Shown: positions 50,565-59,658 of the stretch, one piece after another
Position numbering within the stretch: the first letter of the stretch is position 1
Layout of the letters: the number at the start of each line of letters is the position of its first letter
From: an uncultured Oscillospiraceae bacterium
GTDB lineage: Bacteria > Bacillota > Clostridia > Oscillospirales > Acutalibacteraceae
NCBI GenBank assembly: GCA_905192745.1
Contig: CAJJLZ010000015.1
Location: 1 to 63,661 of the forward strand
Length of the DNA: 63,661 bases
Direction of reading: 5' to 3'
Notes under the pieces: model-generated
The model's database searches: none
Told to the model about the DNA's origin: nothing
What the model saw: the letters and a program-made list of their open reading frames with translations, nothing else
Position numbers and translations under genes: made by a program

Positions 50565-51416
50565 TCAGCCGAAGAGGCGGGCCGTTTCCCTCTGCGCCTC
50601 CTCGATCAGCGCGGCGATCGCCGCCGGGGCAAATTCGGCCTGATACCAGATGCGGTGGGCAATGGCGGCCTGCCAGACCAGCATCGGCATTCCGCCTATC
50701 GCTTTCGCGCCGTTTGCCCGCGCGCACTCCAGCAAGGCGGTCCGGCCGGGATTATACACCGCGTCGAATACCGCGGCCGCGCGGGAGAGTACGGCCTTCT
50801 CCACCGGCATCGCCCCCGTGTTGGGATACATCCCGACCGGGGTGGCGTTAATCAGCAGGTCGAAATCCCCCTCCAGCCGGTCGAGAGTGGTCAACTCCAT
50901 TTCCGCGGCGGGGATCAGCCGCCGCACATACCGCCGCAGCTCTTCCCCCTGCGGAAGATCGGCCTCCCGTACCGCGTTGACGACGGTACAGCCGGCAAGC
51001 GCCGCCTCGCACGCGAAGGTGCGGCCCACGCCGCCGCAGCCCAGCAGGGCGACCCGCCCGGCCAGCCGGACGCCGCCGCCCTCCAGCGCGGCGAGGAAGC
51101 CCTCCGCGTCGGTGTTATGGCCGAAAACGCCCGTATCGGCGATACGGATGGTATTCACCGACCGGTACAGCTCCGCCCGGCCGCACAGGCCGTCCAGAAA
51201 GGGAATAACCGCCTGTTTGTAGGGGATGGTGACGTTGATCCCTCCGCTTTCCTTCAGCAGGGCGGGCAGGGCGGTATCCAGCGTCTCCGGCGGGATGTCC
51301 CGGGAGGTATACCGTTCCTCCCGTCCCTGCGCGGCGAAAAGCCGCGCGTGGATAAAGGGGGACATACTGTGCCCGAGCGGGTGGCCGATCACATAAAACG
51401 GGGCGGACGATTCCAT
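50565..51416 (-). CDS. aroE: Shikimate dehydrogenase
   Basis: A 283-residue NADPH-dependent enzyme reducing 3-dehydroshikimate. Substrate-binding residues GHPLGHSMSPFIH (10-22), the catalytic Lys in NVTIPYKQAVIP, the Asp in GHNTDAEGF, and a Rossmann motif LLGCGGVGRTFACEA. ATG 51416 follows GGAAAGG. It is the first gene of the aroE-aroK operon. Confidence 0.95.
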   Translation of the reverse strand: MESSAPFYVIGHPLGHSMSPFIHARLFAAQGREERYTSRDIPPETLDTALPALLKESGGINVTIPYKQAVIPFLDGLCGRAELYRSVNTIRIADTGVFGHNTDAEGFLAALEGGGVRLAGRVALLGCGGVGRTFACEAALAGCTVVNAVREADLPQGEELRRYVRRLIPAAEMELTTLDRLEGDFDLLINATPVGMYPNTGAMPVEKAVLSRAAAVFDAVYNPGRTALLECARANGAKAIGGMPMLVWQAAIAHRIWYQAEFAPAAIAALIEEAQRETARLFG

Positions 51417-51691
51417 GGCAAAGCATCCTTTCCGAACAGGCGGTTTCCCGGCGCGGGAACCGGCCTGAAAATCACGAATGGGGGAAATTCAAAAAAACTT
51501 CCAAAAGGTGATTGACAAATCCGGTATTTGCTAATAATATTTTGGATGTACCGGCGGCCCGGTATCGTTTCGGTTTTGGAGCTGAAGCGGGCGCTTTCAG
51601 CGGGCCCGCACAGAATTATAGCACAAAGCCATGCCGCTGTCCATTTCGCCGCGGCAAATCATAGACAATATGGATGGAAGGATGAAGCTGA
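51417..51691 (+). promoter_or_regulatory. Promoter and leader of acpP
   Basis: TTGACA (51512-51517), a 17-base spacer and TAATAT (51535-51540) start a leader of about 150 bases before acpP. The open frame through it (51528) has no ribosome site. The leader is GC-rich in its middle and may be structured, but no known riboswitch was recognised. Confidence 0.7.
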
Positions 51692-51919
51692 ATGGTACTC
51701 GAGAAGGTAAAGGCGATTCTCAGCAATCAGTTTGATGTTGAGGAGGATTCTATCACACCGGAAACGAACATCGCCGACGACCTTGGCGCCGATTCCCTGG
51801 ACGTTGTGGATATGCTCATGTCTCTGGAGGATGAATTTGACGTGGAAATCCCCGATGAGGAGATCGAACGCATCCGCACGGTGGGCGAAGTCGTGGCCTA
51901 TATCGAGGAGCATATGTAA
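51692..51919 (+). CDS. acpP: Acyl carrier protein
   Basis: A 75-residue acidic carrier protein of fatty acid synthesis. The phosphopantetheine serine lies in GADSLDVVDMLMSLEDEF (residue 35-36 region). The length and helix pattern are normal. It stands alone here with its own promoter and terminator, separated from other fab genes. Confidence 0.97.
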   Translation: MVLEKVKAILSNQFDVEEDSITPETNIADDLGADSLDVVDMLMSLEDEFDVEIPDEEIERIRTVGEVVAYIEEHM

Positions 51920-51996
51920 GCGGCGCCGTCCGCATAAGCTGCCGGCCGGAGGTTCCGGCCTCCCGGAAGGGCGGCGCGGTCCGCCGGCGGAGGAAA

Positions 51997-52034
51997 GAAA
52001 AAGGGGACGCGGTCTGTGCCGCGTCCCCTTTTTT
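51997..52034 (+). terminator. Terminator of acpP
   Basis: AAAAAGGGGACGCGG pairs with CCGCGTCCCCTTTTTT (to 52034), followed by CGG. Confidence 0.9.
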
Positions 52035-52280
52035 CGGTCGGAATCCGTCGTTGTCCGTCCGGCCGGTAAACACCATTTGAATAATTCCGGCAGAATTATA
52101 CAATGTGGAAAACTCCGTGGAAACTGTGAACAACCGTTCTTAAAGGGAAATCAGCGCCAATCCGGACCGGCGGATAGAAAAATCCGGCATCGGATGATCT
52201 GCGCCGAGCCTGCCCGGAGAAGAGACGAAGAACGAGACGGAAAGTCCAATTTGAAAAGCGGCTATTAAGGAGGATAACAC

Positions 52281-52832
52281 ATGGATGAAAAATACGCGTC
52301 AATCAAAAAGGAATGCTTGAAATCCACGGAAAAAGACCCCATAGAATTGATATTCCATATCATGCAAAAAGACTATATAAACATCCACGGCCCGGAACAT
52401 CATGTTTTGGACGGCTCCTGTTTTTTAACCGCATTACATAATGCGGGTGTAGAATTCGATTTGGAAAAAGCATTGGATGAAATGATCGAGAGAGGCGGAA
52501 GGATGCCCGGGGCTACCTGCGGGCAATGGGGCGTTTGTGGTTCGGCCGCTTCTGTTGGCGCGGCCTTGTCCATCATCCATGAAACCGGGCCGTTAAGCCG
52601 CGATCGGTATTACAGGGATAACCTCCGCTTGGTATCGCAGGCCCTGGGGAAAATTTCCGATGCAGGAGGCCCCCGATGCTGCAAAAGAAATGCTTTTCTG
52701 TCTTTGCAAACCGCCGTTGACTTTGTAAAGGTTCAATACGGGGTGGAACTTCCGGCAAAGGATATCGCCTGTATCTTTTCGGACAGGAATAAACAGTGCC
52801 TTGGTTCGGCATGCCCTTTTTTTGCGGGATAA
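52281..52832 (+). CDS. DUF5714 domain protein
   Basis: A 183-residue cysteine-rich protein. Conserved cysteines appear as ATCGQWGVCGSAASVG, GGPRCCKRNAFLSL and CLGSACPFF, suggesting a metal or Fe-S site. DUF5714 occurs in anaerobic archaea and clostridia with no proven role. The N terminus (KDPIELIFHIMQKDYINIHG) contains the ordered start of the domain. ATG 52281 follows GGAGGATAACAC. Its last ~8 codons are repeated at 54482-54507, marking the duplication. Confidence 0.85.
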   Translation: MDEKYASIKKECLKSTEKDPIELIFHIMQKDYINIHGPEHHVLDGSCFLTALHNAGVEFDLEKALDEMIERGGRMPGATCGQWGVCGSAASVGAALSIIHETGPLSRDRYYRDNLRLVSQALGKISDAGGPRCCKRNAFLSLQTAVDFVKVQYGVELPAKDIACIFSDRNKQCLGSACPFFAG

Positions 52833-53392
52833 ACAGCGGGCTGTGAGAGTTCAGCAGGCGTTGTTGCAAAAAGGCGGCGTACAGTGTGTTTTTACTGTAC
52901 GCCGCCTTTTTTCTTTTGTTATGTAACGCGGTTTCCGACGGCGGGAAAACCGCCCTATCGGATTTTCATCGAGATATCCAGCGCCTTGACCGAATGGGTG
53001 AGCGCGCCGATGGAGATGATGTCCACCCCGGTCTCCGCCACGGCGCGAAGGGTCTCGTCGGTGATGCCGCCGCTCGCTTCCAGAAGCGCTCTTCCAGCCG
53101 CCAGCTTTACCGCCTCCGCCATGGTCGGGCAGTCCATATTGTCCAGCATAATCACGTCCGCGCCGGCTTCCAGCGCTTCCCGCACCTCGGCAAGGCTGCG
53201 GGTCTCCACCTCCAGCTTCACCATATGCCCCAGCTTGGCGCGCAGCGCGGCCACCGCCGCAGGGATGCCTCCGGCCGCGTCGATGTGATTGTCCTTCAGC
53301 ATCGCGCCGTCCGAGAGATTGAAGCGGTGGTTTTTCCCGCCGCCCACCGTTACCGCGTACTTCTGGAGGAAGCGCAGCCCCGGCAGGGTTTT
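52805..53392. repeat. 588-bp direct duplication, copy 1
   Basis: Repeats 54482-55069 (offset 1677) with only a few differences, all in the first 50 bases. It covers the end of the DUF5714 gene, the convergent terminator and the 3' half of nadC. The two copies bracket the leucine-rich-repeat gene. Confidence 0.9.
52868..52912. terminator. Bidirectional terminator (copy 1)
   Basis: AAAAAGGCGGCGTACAGT pairs with ACTGTACGCCGCCTTTTT between convergent DUF5714 and nadC sequences. The second copy lies at 54545-54589. Confidence 0.9.
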
Positions 53393-53422
53393 AGCGAGCA
53401 GGAGTTTTTGCTGTGATTTCAT
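52955..53422 (-). pseudogene. nadC: 5'-truncated nadC copy
   Basis: Encodes residues 134-278 of nicotinate-nucleotide pyrophosphorylase, identical in protein to the complete copy at 54632-55468. The identity ends at 53392; before KTLPG the frame reads MKSQQKLLLA, derived from inserted DNA. Without the N-terminal half it cannot be active. It was produced by the segmental duplication that accompanied insertion of the leucine-rich-repeat gene. Confidence 0.85.
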
Positions 53423-53461
53423 GCATCAAACTGTTGTCAACCTATCTTTCTCACGGTATAT

Positions 53462-53489
53462 AAATCATTTTTTGTTTAAAAAATGATTT
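53462..53489 (-). terminator. Terminator of the leucine-rich-repeat gene
   Basis: AAATCATTTTTT / AAAAAATGATTT forms a 12-bp stem spanning the stop codon at 53476 of the minus-strand gene. Confidence 0.65.
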
Positions 53490-54129
53490 CACACTCAGAA
53501 AGCACTTCTTTCAAATTATATATTTGTGTATCACTAATCGGATTATCCTGAAGCTCCAACTTCTTTAATTTTTTCAAATGAAACAATGGAGATATATCGC
53601 TGATTTTGTTTTTGTATAGCCCCAATTCTGTTAAATTTTTCAACTCTGCTAATGGCTCTATATTTTCAATTTTGTTGTCTGACAGGTAAAGATGAGCAAT
53701 TCCCTTGATAGATTTCAGCGGAGAAGCATCGGTAATCTGATTATGTTCCAAATCGGCTTCATACAGGTTTTTCAGATTTTTGAGCGGAGACAAATTGCTT
53801 ACCCTATTATTTCCAAGCCCAAGTTCCTTCAACTCTGTTAAACCGGCAAGCGGAGAAATATCCTCAACTTGATTGTCCCAAAAAGATAGTTTAATCAATT
53901 TTGCGAGTTTTTTCACAGGTGTGATATCGCTTATTTTGTTATGATACAAATACAGCGTTTCCAGATTTACAAGCGATGCCAACGGTTGAAGGTCTACAAT
54001 CTGATTTTCCTCCAAAGCAAGGTATTTTAACTGTATCAGTTCTCTTAGTGGAGAAATATCTTCAATGTTTTTTTGACACAAATTCAATTCTTCTGCCTTT
54101 GGATCAAGCATTTGTTTTGAAATAATCAT
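53476..54129 (-). CDS. Leucine-rich repeat protein (internalin/SDS22-type repeats)
   Basis: A 217-residue protein made almost wholly of about eight 21-22-residue leucine-rich repeats with consensus LxxLxxLxLxxNxIxDIxPL, e.g. LVNLETLYLYHNKISDITPV and LTELKELGLGNNRVSNLSPL. There is no signal peptide, membrane segment or catalytic domain, so it is a cytoplasmic binding protein. The DNA is AT-rich in contrast to its neighbours, indicating foreign origin. It has its own promoter (54339-54367) and terminator. ATG 54129 follows AAAGGGA. Confidence 0.88.
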   Translation of the reverse strand: MIISKQMLDPKAEELNLCQKNIEDISPLRELIQLKYLALEENQIVDLQPLASLVNLETLYLYHNKISDITPVKKLAKLIKLSFWDNQVEDISPLAGLTELKELGLGNNRVSNLSPLKNLKNLYEADLEHNQITDASPLKSIKGIAHLYLSDNKIENIEPLAELKNLTELGLYKNKISDISPLFHLKKLKKLELQDNPISDTQIYNLKEVLSECEIIF

Positions 54130-54481
54130 TGTTTTTCCCTTTCGTTAAAATTTTTCAATATTTTCAGGATTCGACGGTCATTTTCACAAACATCAGAAAA
54201 CTATGCGACTTTCAACATGCCCTCTTCTTCATTCCCTAACAAAATTGTAGTGCAGTACAAAATGCTTGGTTTCTTAAACAGGGCAGATGCACAAACGGTT
54301 TTCATATATTTTCTATAGTCAATAATTTTTCCGATTACAGTATATAAAACGTTTGTTCTTTTGTCAAGTGTATCCTTTCTTGTGTTCGCTGTTTATATTA
54401 AACTTATTTTCCCACTATTCTAATCATTTCGACTGGTTACAGAGCCGAAGGAAGAGGATGCCTTATTATGTAGCCTTTCCT
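54130..54481. other. AT-rich leader of the inserted segment
   Basis: About 350 AT-rich bases without a gene, part of the inserted DNA. TTGTAGTGCAGTACAA (54246-54261) is a near-perfect inverted repeat that may be an operator. The promoter of the leucine-rich-repeat gene lies at 54339-54367. The right edge (54482) is the start of the 588-bp duplication. Confidence 0.6.
54339..54367 (-). promoter_or_regulatory. Promoter of the leucine-rich-repeat gene
   Basis: On the minus strand perfect TTGACA (54367-54362), a 17-base spacer and TATACT (54344-54339). The leader to the ATG is about 200 bases. Confidence 0.8.
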
Positions 54482-55069
54482 TTCGGCATGCCCTTTTTTG
54501 CGGGGTAAACAGCGGGGCTGTGAGAGTTCAGCAGGCGTTGTTGCAAAAAGGCGGCGTACAGTGTGTTTTTACTGTACGCCGCCTTTTTTCTTTTGTTATG
54601 TAACGCGGTTTCCGACGGCGGGAAAACCGCCCTATCGGATTTTCATCGAGATATCCAGCGCCTTGACCGAATGGGTGAGCGCGCCGATGGAGATGATGTC
54701 CACCCCGGTCTCCGCCACGGCGCGAAGGGTCTCGTCGGTGATGCCGCCGCTCGCTTCCAGAAGCGCTCTTCCAGCCGCCAGCTTTACCGCCTCCGCCATG
54801 GTCGGGCAGTCCATATTGTCCAGCATAATCACGTCCGCGCCGGCTTCCAGCGCTTCCCGCACCTCGGCAAGGCTGCGGGTCTCCACCTCCAGCTTCACCA
54901 TATGCCCCAGCTTGGCGCGCAGCGCGGCCACCGCCGCAGGGATGCCTCCGGCCGCGTCGATGTGATTGTCCTTCAGCATCGCGCCGTCCGAGAGATTGAA
55001 GCGGTGGTTTTTCCCGCCGCCCACCGTTACCGCGTACTTCTGGAGGAAGCGCAGCCCCGGCAGGGTTTT
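54482..55069. repeat. 588-bp direct duplication, copy 2
   Basis: Partner of 52805-53392. This copy continues into complete nadC and keeps only the last few codons of the DUF5714 gene on its other side. Confidence 0.9.
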
Positions 55070-55468
55070 GCGGGTATCGGTTATGGCCGCCCGGGTGCCT
55101 TCCACCAGCCGGACGCAGCGGTCGGTAGCGGTCGCCACCCCCGACATATGCTGCAGCAGGTTGAGCGCCGTGCGCTCCCCCTTGAGCAGGAAGCGGGTGG
55201 AGCCTTCCACCTCGGCAAGGAGATCGCCCGGCATTACCCGGTCGCCGTCCCGTTTATATACCGTCGAGGTGAAGGAAGGGTCGAGCAGCGTGAACACCCG
55301 CAGTGCCGCGTCCATGCCGCAGAGCACCCCCTCCGCCTTCGCCAGGAAACGGGCGGCGGAACGGGAATCTTCCGGAATCATCAGGTCGGTGGTGGTGTCG
55401 ATATAATTGATATCCTCCGCCAGTGCGGTCTTGATTATTTCATCCACGGCGAACTGCGGCAGCAGCAT
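54632..55468 (-). CDS. nadC: Nicotinate-nucleotide pyrophosphorylase (quinolinate phosphoribosyltransferase)
   Basis: A 278-residue enzyme joining quinolinate and PRPP to give nicotinate mononucleotide. Signatures are LLQHMSGVATATDRCVRLVE, DTRKTLPGLRFLQKYAVTVG and GGKNHRFNLSDGAMLKDNHI. ATG 55468 is chosen because AAGGAGG lies 8 bases upstream; the frame is open to 55489. It is the last gene of the prs-nadABC run and the source of the duplicated fragment at 52955. Confidence 0.95.
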   Translation of the reverse strand: MLLPQFAVDEIIKTALAEDINYIDTTTDLMIPEDSRSAARFLAKAEGVLCGMDAALRVFTLLDPSFTSTVYKRDGDRVMPGDLLAEVEGSTRFLLKGERTALNLLQHMSGVATATDRCVRLVEGTRAAITDTRKTLPGLRFLQKYAVTVGGGKNHRFNLSDGAMLKDNHIDAAGGIPAAVAALRAKLGHMVKLEVETRSLAEVREALEAGADVIMLDNMDCPTMAEAVKLAAGRALLEASGGITDETLRAVAETGVDIISIGALTHSVKALDISMKIR

Positions 55469-55531
55469 GGGAGAACCTCCTTTGAGCAAATACAGTCTGT
55501 TGAATGTATTGGGTGAAATACCGAGCGTTTA

Positions 55532-57019
55532 TTATTGGGCGCTTTCGGGCTTTTCCAGTACCTCCCGCACGACCTCGTTCAGGATAATCGTGCAGACGGT
55601 GGCCAAGCTTTTGGCTTCGATATAATCGTTGGTCAGGGCATAGCCGCCGGTTTTCAGTTCTTCCAGAATCGCGGAAGCCTCTTTCAGCCCTTCCCGCACC
55701 GCGTCGTAGTCGGGGATGACGAACCAGGCCTTCTGCATGATCTGGCGGATGCGGGTGCGGTGGCCGGGATCGAGGGGCCGTCCGCCGACGGGAGCCGCCG
55801 GCGCGGGACAGGCCGCGCCGCTTTCCTCGTGCCGCATCCTCCGGCTGATGTCGTAGGTACAGCGGCGGGCAAAGACCAGCGCCTCCAGCAGAGAATTGCT
55901 GGCCAGCCGGTTCAGGCCGTGCACGCCGGTGTGGGAGCATTCGCCCGCGGCGTACAGCCGGTCCACCGTGGTGTCCCCGTATACGTTCACATCGATGCCG
56001 CCCATCAGGTAGTGCTGGCAGGGGAACACGGGGATCCGCTCCCGGGTAATGTCCACGCCCTCTTCGAGACAGCGCTCGTAAATCATGGGGAAACGGTTTT
56101 TGATGAATTCCGGCCCGCGGAAGGTGATGTCGAGATAAAAATCCTCGCTGCCGGTCCGCTTCGCCTCCTGCATAATGCAGCGGGAAACCACGTCCCGGGG
56201 TGCCAGTTCGCCCCGCTCGTCGTACCGGCCCATGAACCGCTCGCCGTGGCAGTTGAGCAGCATGGCCCCCTCTCCCCGCACGGCTTCGGAGATGAGGAAG
56301 CGTTCCCGCCCCTGCGCGGCGGCGAAGGCCGTGGGGTGGAACTGCACCAGCCGCAGGTTTTTAATCCGCGCCCCCAGCTCATACGCCAGGGTGATGCCGT
56401 CGCCGGTGGCGATGGCGGAATTGGTGGTATAGGGATAAACCCGGCCGATGCCGCCGGTGCAGAGGATGCAGTAGGAGCAGGAGACCGCCCGGTATTCCCC
56501 GTTCGCCAGCAGTCCCGCCCAGAAGCCGCCGCCCGCCGGGGTCAGGGAGGCGAGCTGGGCGTTTTCCAGAAAGGAGATGTTCGGCTTCTGCTGCGCGGCC
56601 GCCAGCAGCTTTTCGGTGATTTCCCGGCCGGTGGAATCCTTATGGTGCAGGATGCGGCGGCGGGAATGTCCGCCCTCCAGCGTCATCGAAATATGGTGCG
56701 CTTCGTCCCGGTCAAAATCCACACCCATTTCCTTAATCAGGCGGAGCACGTCCTCGGGCCCTTCGTTCACCAGGATTTCCAGAGACCGCAGGTCGTTTTT
56801 ATAGCCGCCCGCGATCAGGGTGTCCGCGATGTGCAGGCGGTAATCGTCGTTGGTCTTGTCCACCACCGCCGCCACGCCGCCTTGGGCGAGGAAGCTGTTG
56901 CAGAGGGTCAGCTCCCGCTTGGAGAGCACCAGCACCCGTACGTCCGGCGCGAAATTCAGCGCCGCGTACAGCCCGGCGACCCCGCTGCCGGCAATCAGTA
57001 CGTCATATTCGTTCGTCAT
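55532..57019 (-). CDS. nadB: L-aspartate oxidase
   Basis: A 495-residue FAD enzyme oxidising aspartate to iminoaspartate. FAD motif DVLIAGSGVAGLYAALN (residues 6-22), the flavin-binding SFLAQGGVAAV, substrate-side HSRRRILHHKDSTGREI, and YLMGGIDVNVYGDTTVDRLY AAGE signatures. The C-terminal helical domain is present. It is followed by nadC after a 63-base gap and preceded by nadA. Confidence 0.95.
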   Translation of the reverse strand: MTNEYDVLIAGSGVAGLYAALNFAPDVRVLVLSKRELTLCNSFLAQGGVAAVVDKTNDDYRLHIADTLIAGGYKNDLRSLEILVNEGPEDVLRLIKEMGVDFDRDEAHHISMTLEGGHSRRRILHHKDSTGREITEKLLAAAQQKPNISFLENAQLASLTPAGGGFWAGLLANGEYRAVSCSYCILCTGGIGRVYPYTTNSAIATGDGITLAYELGARIKNLRLVQFHPTAFAAAQGRERFLISEAVRGEGAMLLNCHGERFMGRYDERGELAPRDVVSRCIMQEAKRTGSEDFYLDITFRGPEFIKNRFPMIYERCLEEGVDITRERIPVFPCQHYLMGGIDVNVYGDTTVDRLYAAGECSHTGVHGLNRLASNSLLEALVFARRCTYDISRRMRHEESGAACPAPAAPVGGRPLDPGHRTRIRQIMQKAWFVIPDYDAVREGLKEASAILEELKTGGYALTNDYIEAKSLATVCTIILNEVVREVLEKPESAQ

Positions 57020-57042
57020 TGTCAGGACCTTCCTACCAGTGT

Positions 57043-57957
57043 TTATTTCCCCAGTTCGATCATGTTGGCGAGACTCCGGCGGGCGGCGTCCATCAGGGCG
57101 GCGTCCATCGCGATTTCTTCCCCGCCGGTGTCTTCCATCGCGGAAACGACGCTGGTCAGGGTGGTGCGTTTCATGTCGGGGCAGGTCAGCACGTCCGGGC
57201 AGAGCTGATGCAGACGCCCGGGATATTCGGCGGACAGCTTATCCACAACCCCCCGCTCGGTGACCACGATAACCTCCCGGTCGGTTTCCCGGATAAAATC
57301 GATGATCGCGGCGGTGGAGCCCACCATGTCGGCGAGCGCGACGGCTTCGGCCGGGCATTCCGGATGAATGGCGACCAGCGCGTCGGGATGGGCGGCCTTT
57401 GCCGCGCGGATTGCGTCCGCCGATACGGGGTGATGGACGGGGCAGCAGCCGTCCCAAGTGAGGATTTCCTTTTCCGGAACCTGAGCGCGCACATACCCGC
57501 CCAGATGCTGATCCGGAATAAACAGAATCCGTTTGTTCGGCAGGGCGCGGACGATTTTCAGCGCGGAGGAGGAGGTCACGCACACATCCGCGGCCGCCTT
57601 GAGCTCGGCCGTGGTGTTGATGTAGGCGACCACCGCCGCGTCGGGGTTGGCGGCGCGGAAATCCCGCACCCGCTGCGGGTCGATCTGGCGGGCCATCGGA
57701 CAGTCGGCCTCCGGCTCCACCAGCACCACCCGTTTCCGCGGAGCGAGGATCTTTACCCCTTCCGCCATGAAACGCACGCCGCACATATACACCGTCTCCG
57801 CGTCGGAGGCGGCGGCCTTCTGCGCCAGAGCGAAGCTGTCGCCGAGAATGTCGGCGACGTCCTGCACTTCGGGCGACTGATAGGTATGGGCGGCGATAAT
57901 GGCGTTCTGCTCCCGCTTATAACGAGCCACGCGCTCGGGGACGTTGACGGCATTCAT
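57043..57957 (-). CDS. nadA: Quinolinate synthase
   Basis: A 304-residue iron-sulfur enzyme condensing iminoaspartate with dihydroxyacetone phosphate. The three cluster cysteines are in YMCGVRFMAEG, ADVCVTSSSALK and DVLTCPDMKRTTL. HTYQSPEVQDVAD and GYVRAQVPEKEILTWDG are family signatures. It starts 24 bases after the end of prs, so it is co-transcribed. Confidence 0.95.
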   Translation of the reverse strand: MNAVNVPERVARYKREQNAIIAAHTYQSPEVQDVADILGDSFALAQKAAASDAETVYMCGVRFMAEGVKILAPRKRVVLVEPEADCPMARQIDPQRVRDFRAANPDAAVVAYINTTAELKAAADVCVTSSSALKIVRALPNKRILFIPDQHLGGYVRAQVPEKEILTWDGCCPVHHPVSADAIRAAKAAHPDALVAIHPECPAEAVALADMVGSTAAIIDFIRETDREVIVVTERGVVDKLSAEYPGRLHQLCPDVLTCPDMKRTTLTSVVSAMEDTGGEEIAMDAALMDAARRSLANMIELGK

Positions 57958-57981
57958 GGGGCATCCTCCCTGTCGCTTCTC

Positions 57982-59142
57982 TTACTGCCCGCAGCAGTGA
58001 CGGCGCTGTTCCAGAAGGTTTTCGATCTTCTGATGCGGGTCGATAATCAGGCTGACCGACACATCGTGATTCAGCGCGGCGATAAAATACGCGATGTATT
58101 TGGAAACATCCACTTCATAGAACCATTCGCGGCTCTTGAGGGCTTCGGTGCGGTAGGTCAGGTTGGTGCCGAGCACGCCGGCGATCACGCCCTCCCGATA
58201 GGCCTTGTCGAAGCTCTGCAGACCGTTGGTGAAAATGCCATAGGTCGCATAGGTGAAGATCCGGTTCGCTTTCCGCTTTTTCAGTTCATAGGCGATATCC
58301 AGCATGGATTCGCCGGAGGAAATGATGTCGTCCGCGATAAAGACGTCCTTTCCCTCCACCGAGTTGCCGAGATATTCGTGGGCGATAATCGGGTTGCGGC
58401 CGTTTACCACCGTGGAATAATCCCGCCGCTTATAGAACATGCCGAGATCAATCCCCAGCACGGAGGCATAATACATGTTGCGGTTCATGGCGCCTTCGTC
58501 CGGGCTGACGACCATCATATGGTCGCGGTCGGGGCGGATATCCGGCACGTCGCGGAACAGGGCCTTGAGTACCTGATAGGAGGGGATAACGTTGTCAAAG
58601 CCCATCAGGGGGATGGCGTTCTGAACCCGGGGATCGTGCGCGTCAAAGGTGATGATGTTGGATACGCCCATATCCTGCATTTCCTGCAGGGCGACGGCGC
58701 AGTCAAGGGATTCGCGGTAATTGCGGCGGTGCTGACGGCCGCCGTAAAGGATGGGCATGATTACATTGATCCGGTGGGCCTTGCCGCTTGCGGCCTGAAT
58801 AATCCGCTTAAGATCCTGATAGTGGTCGTCCGGGGACATGGCGTTCTCCCGGCCGAACATCTTATAGGTGCAGCTGTAGTTCCCCACATCCACCAGAATG
58901 AACAGGTCGTCGCCCCGCACGCTGGACTTAATCAGGCCCTTGCCGTCTCCGGAAGAAAACCGGGGGCATTCCGCCTCGATCAGAAAGGACCGCTGCGGAC
59001 GGTTGCTCTGCGCGGCCCATTCACACAGATGGGCGTTGATCTTGTCTCCCAGCTCGGTCGCCCCCTGCAGCGCGATCAGGCTCAGCGGCGCGACACAGCT
59101 TTCCTGGTTGAAAATCAGTTCTCCGGAATTCGTTTCAGACAA
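57982..59142 (-). CDS. prs: Ribose-phosphate pyrophosphokinase
   Basis: A 386-residue PRPP synthetase making the phosphoribosyl donor from ribose 5-phosphate and ATP. Visible are the ATP/ribose-binding YGGRQHRRNYRESLDC and the PRPP loop KDVFIADDIISSGESMLDIA. It is longer than the usual ~315 residues, with an N-terminal extension and a cysteine-rich end (QRRHCCGQ), a long form found in some Bacillota. The start is TTG 59142 with AAGGGGAAAT upstream; the frame runs to 59469 through the promoter. Linkage with nadABC fits the PRPP need of NadC. Confidence 0.9.
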   Translation of the reverse strand: MSETNSGELIFNQESCVAPLSLIALQGATELGDKINAHLCEWAAQSNRPQRSFLIEAECPRFSSGDGKGLIKSSVRGDDLFILVDVGNYSCTYKMFGRENAMSPDDHYQDLKRIIQAASGKAHRINVIMPILYGGRQHRRNYRESLDCAVALQEMQDMGVSNIITFDAHDPRVQNAIPLMGFDNVIPSYQVLKALFRDVPDIRPDRDHMMVVSPDEGAMNRNMYYASVLGIDLGMFYKRRDYSTVVNGRNPIIAHEYLGNSVEGKDVFIADDIISSGESMLDIAYELKKRKANRIFTYATYGIFTNGLQSFDKAYREGVIAGVLGTNLTYRTEALKSREWFYEVDVSKYIAYFIAALNHDVSVSLIIDPHQKIENLLEQRRHCCGQ

Positions 59143-59331
59143 TGTCGATTTCCCCTTTTCCCCATTTGTTTGACGTCGGTTTCCGTTACCTTTGTGCGCT
59201 TTGCGTACCGGTCGTTGGAAACATATGAAATTGTAAATAACAGCCCGTGAACCGCGGAGCCGTCCGGTCGGGTTCCGTACCGCTCTGCACGGCGGCGCGG
59301 CCGAAAAACGCCGCCGTGGCTTCTCATCAAC

Positions 59332-59337
59332 ATTGTA
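59332..59337 (-). promoter_or_regulatory. -10 element of the prs-nadABC promoter
   Basis: TACAAT on the minus strand within TATGGTACAATG, giving a leader of about 180 bases before the TTG start. No consensus -35 is seen. Confidence 0.5.
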
Positions 59338-59416
59338 CCATAAACCGGCTGGAAAAAGCGGGCGGTTCCGCACTTTTTCGTCACGAATTTTACCCGGAGG
59401 GAACGGCGGGAATCTA

Positions 59417-59445
59417 TGGACAATGCACAAGCAACGGGCTATAAT
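59417..59445 (+). promoter_or_regulatory. Promoter of hflX
   Basis: TGGACA (59417-59422), a 17-base spacer and TATAAT (59440-59445). The leader to the hflX start is about 200 bases and contains two mini-ORFs. Confidence 0.8.
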
Positions 59446-59505
59446 AAACGGGTAATCCTCCGGCGGCACGGACTGCCGGATGCCGGATGAAAGGAGGGAC
59501 TCGCC

Positions 59506-59523
59506 ATGCGGATTTTTTTCTGA
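59506..59523 (+). CDS. Leader mini-ORF 1 upstream of hflX (MRIFF)
   Basis: ATG CGG ATT TTT TTC TGA, only five codons, preceded by a strong AAAGGAGGGACTCGCC. Such a perfect ribosome site before a five-codon frame is unexpected by chance. It may be a leader peptide that senses slow translation. Confidence 0.45.
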   Translation: MRIFF

Positions 59524-59555
59524 CCAGCCGTCGGAAACGAAGGAGGAACCAGATT

Positions 59556-59564
59556 ATGATTTAA
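59556..59564 (+). CDS. Leader mini-ORF 2 upstream of hflX (MI)
   Basis: ATG ATT TAA preceded by AAGGAGGAACCAGATT. A two-codon frame with a full Shine-Dalgarno. Ribosomes would initiate and terminate immediately, which may stall or re-initiate before hflX. Confidence 0.35.
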   Translation: MI

Positions 59565-59658
59565 CTTCGGGCTTCGGCTCATACTACCTAATGATAGAGA
59601 ATGGACGATCAACGCTGGATACCGGACGGTTTCGGCCGCCCGGGGAAAAGGAGTCGTT

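Noticed and set aside
52805..55069. An insertion sequence causing the nadC duplication
   Set aside because: No transposase, terminal inverted repeats or short target duplication are present; the duplicated segment is far too long for an IS target site.
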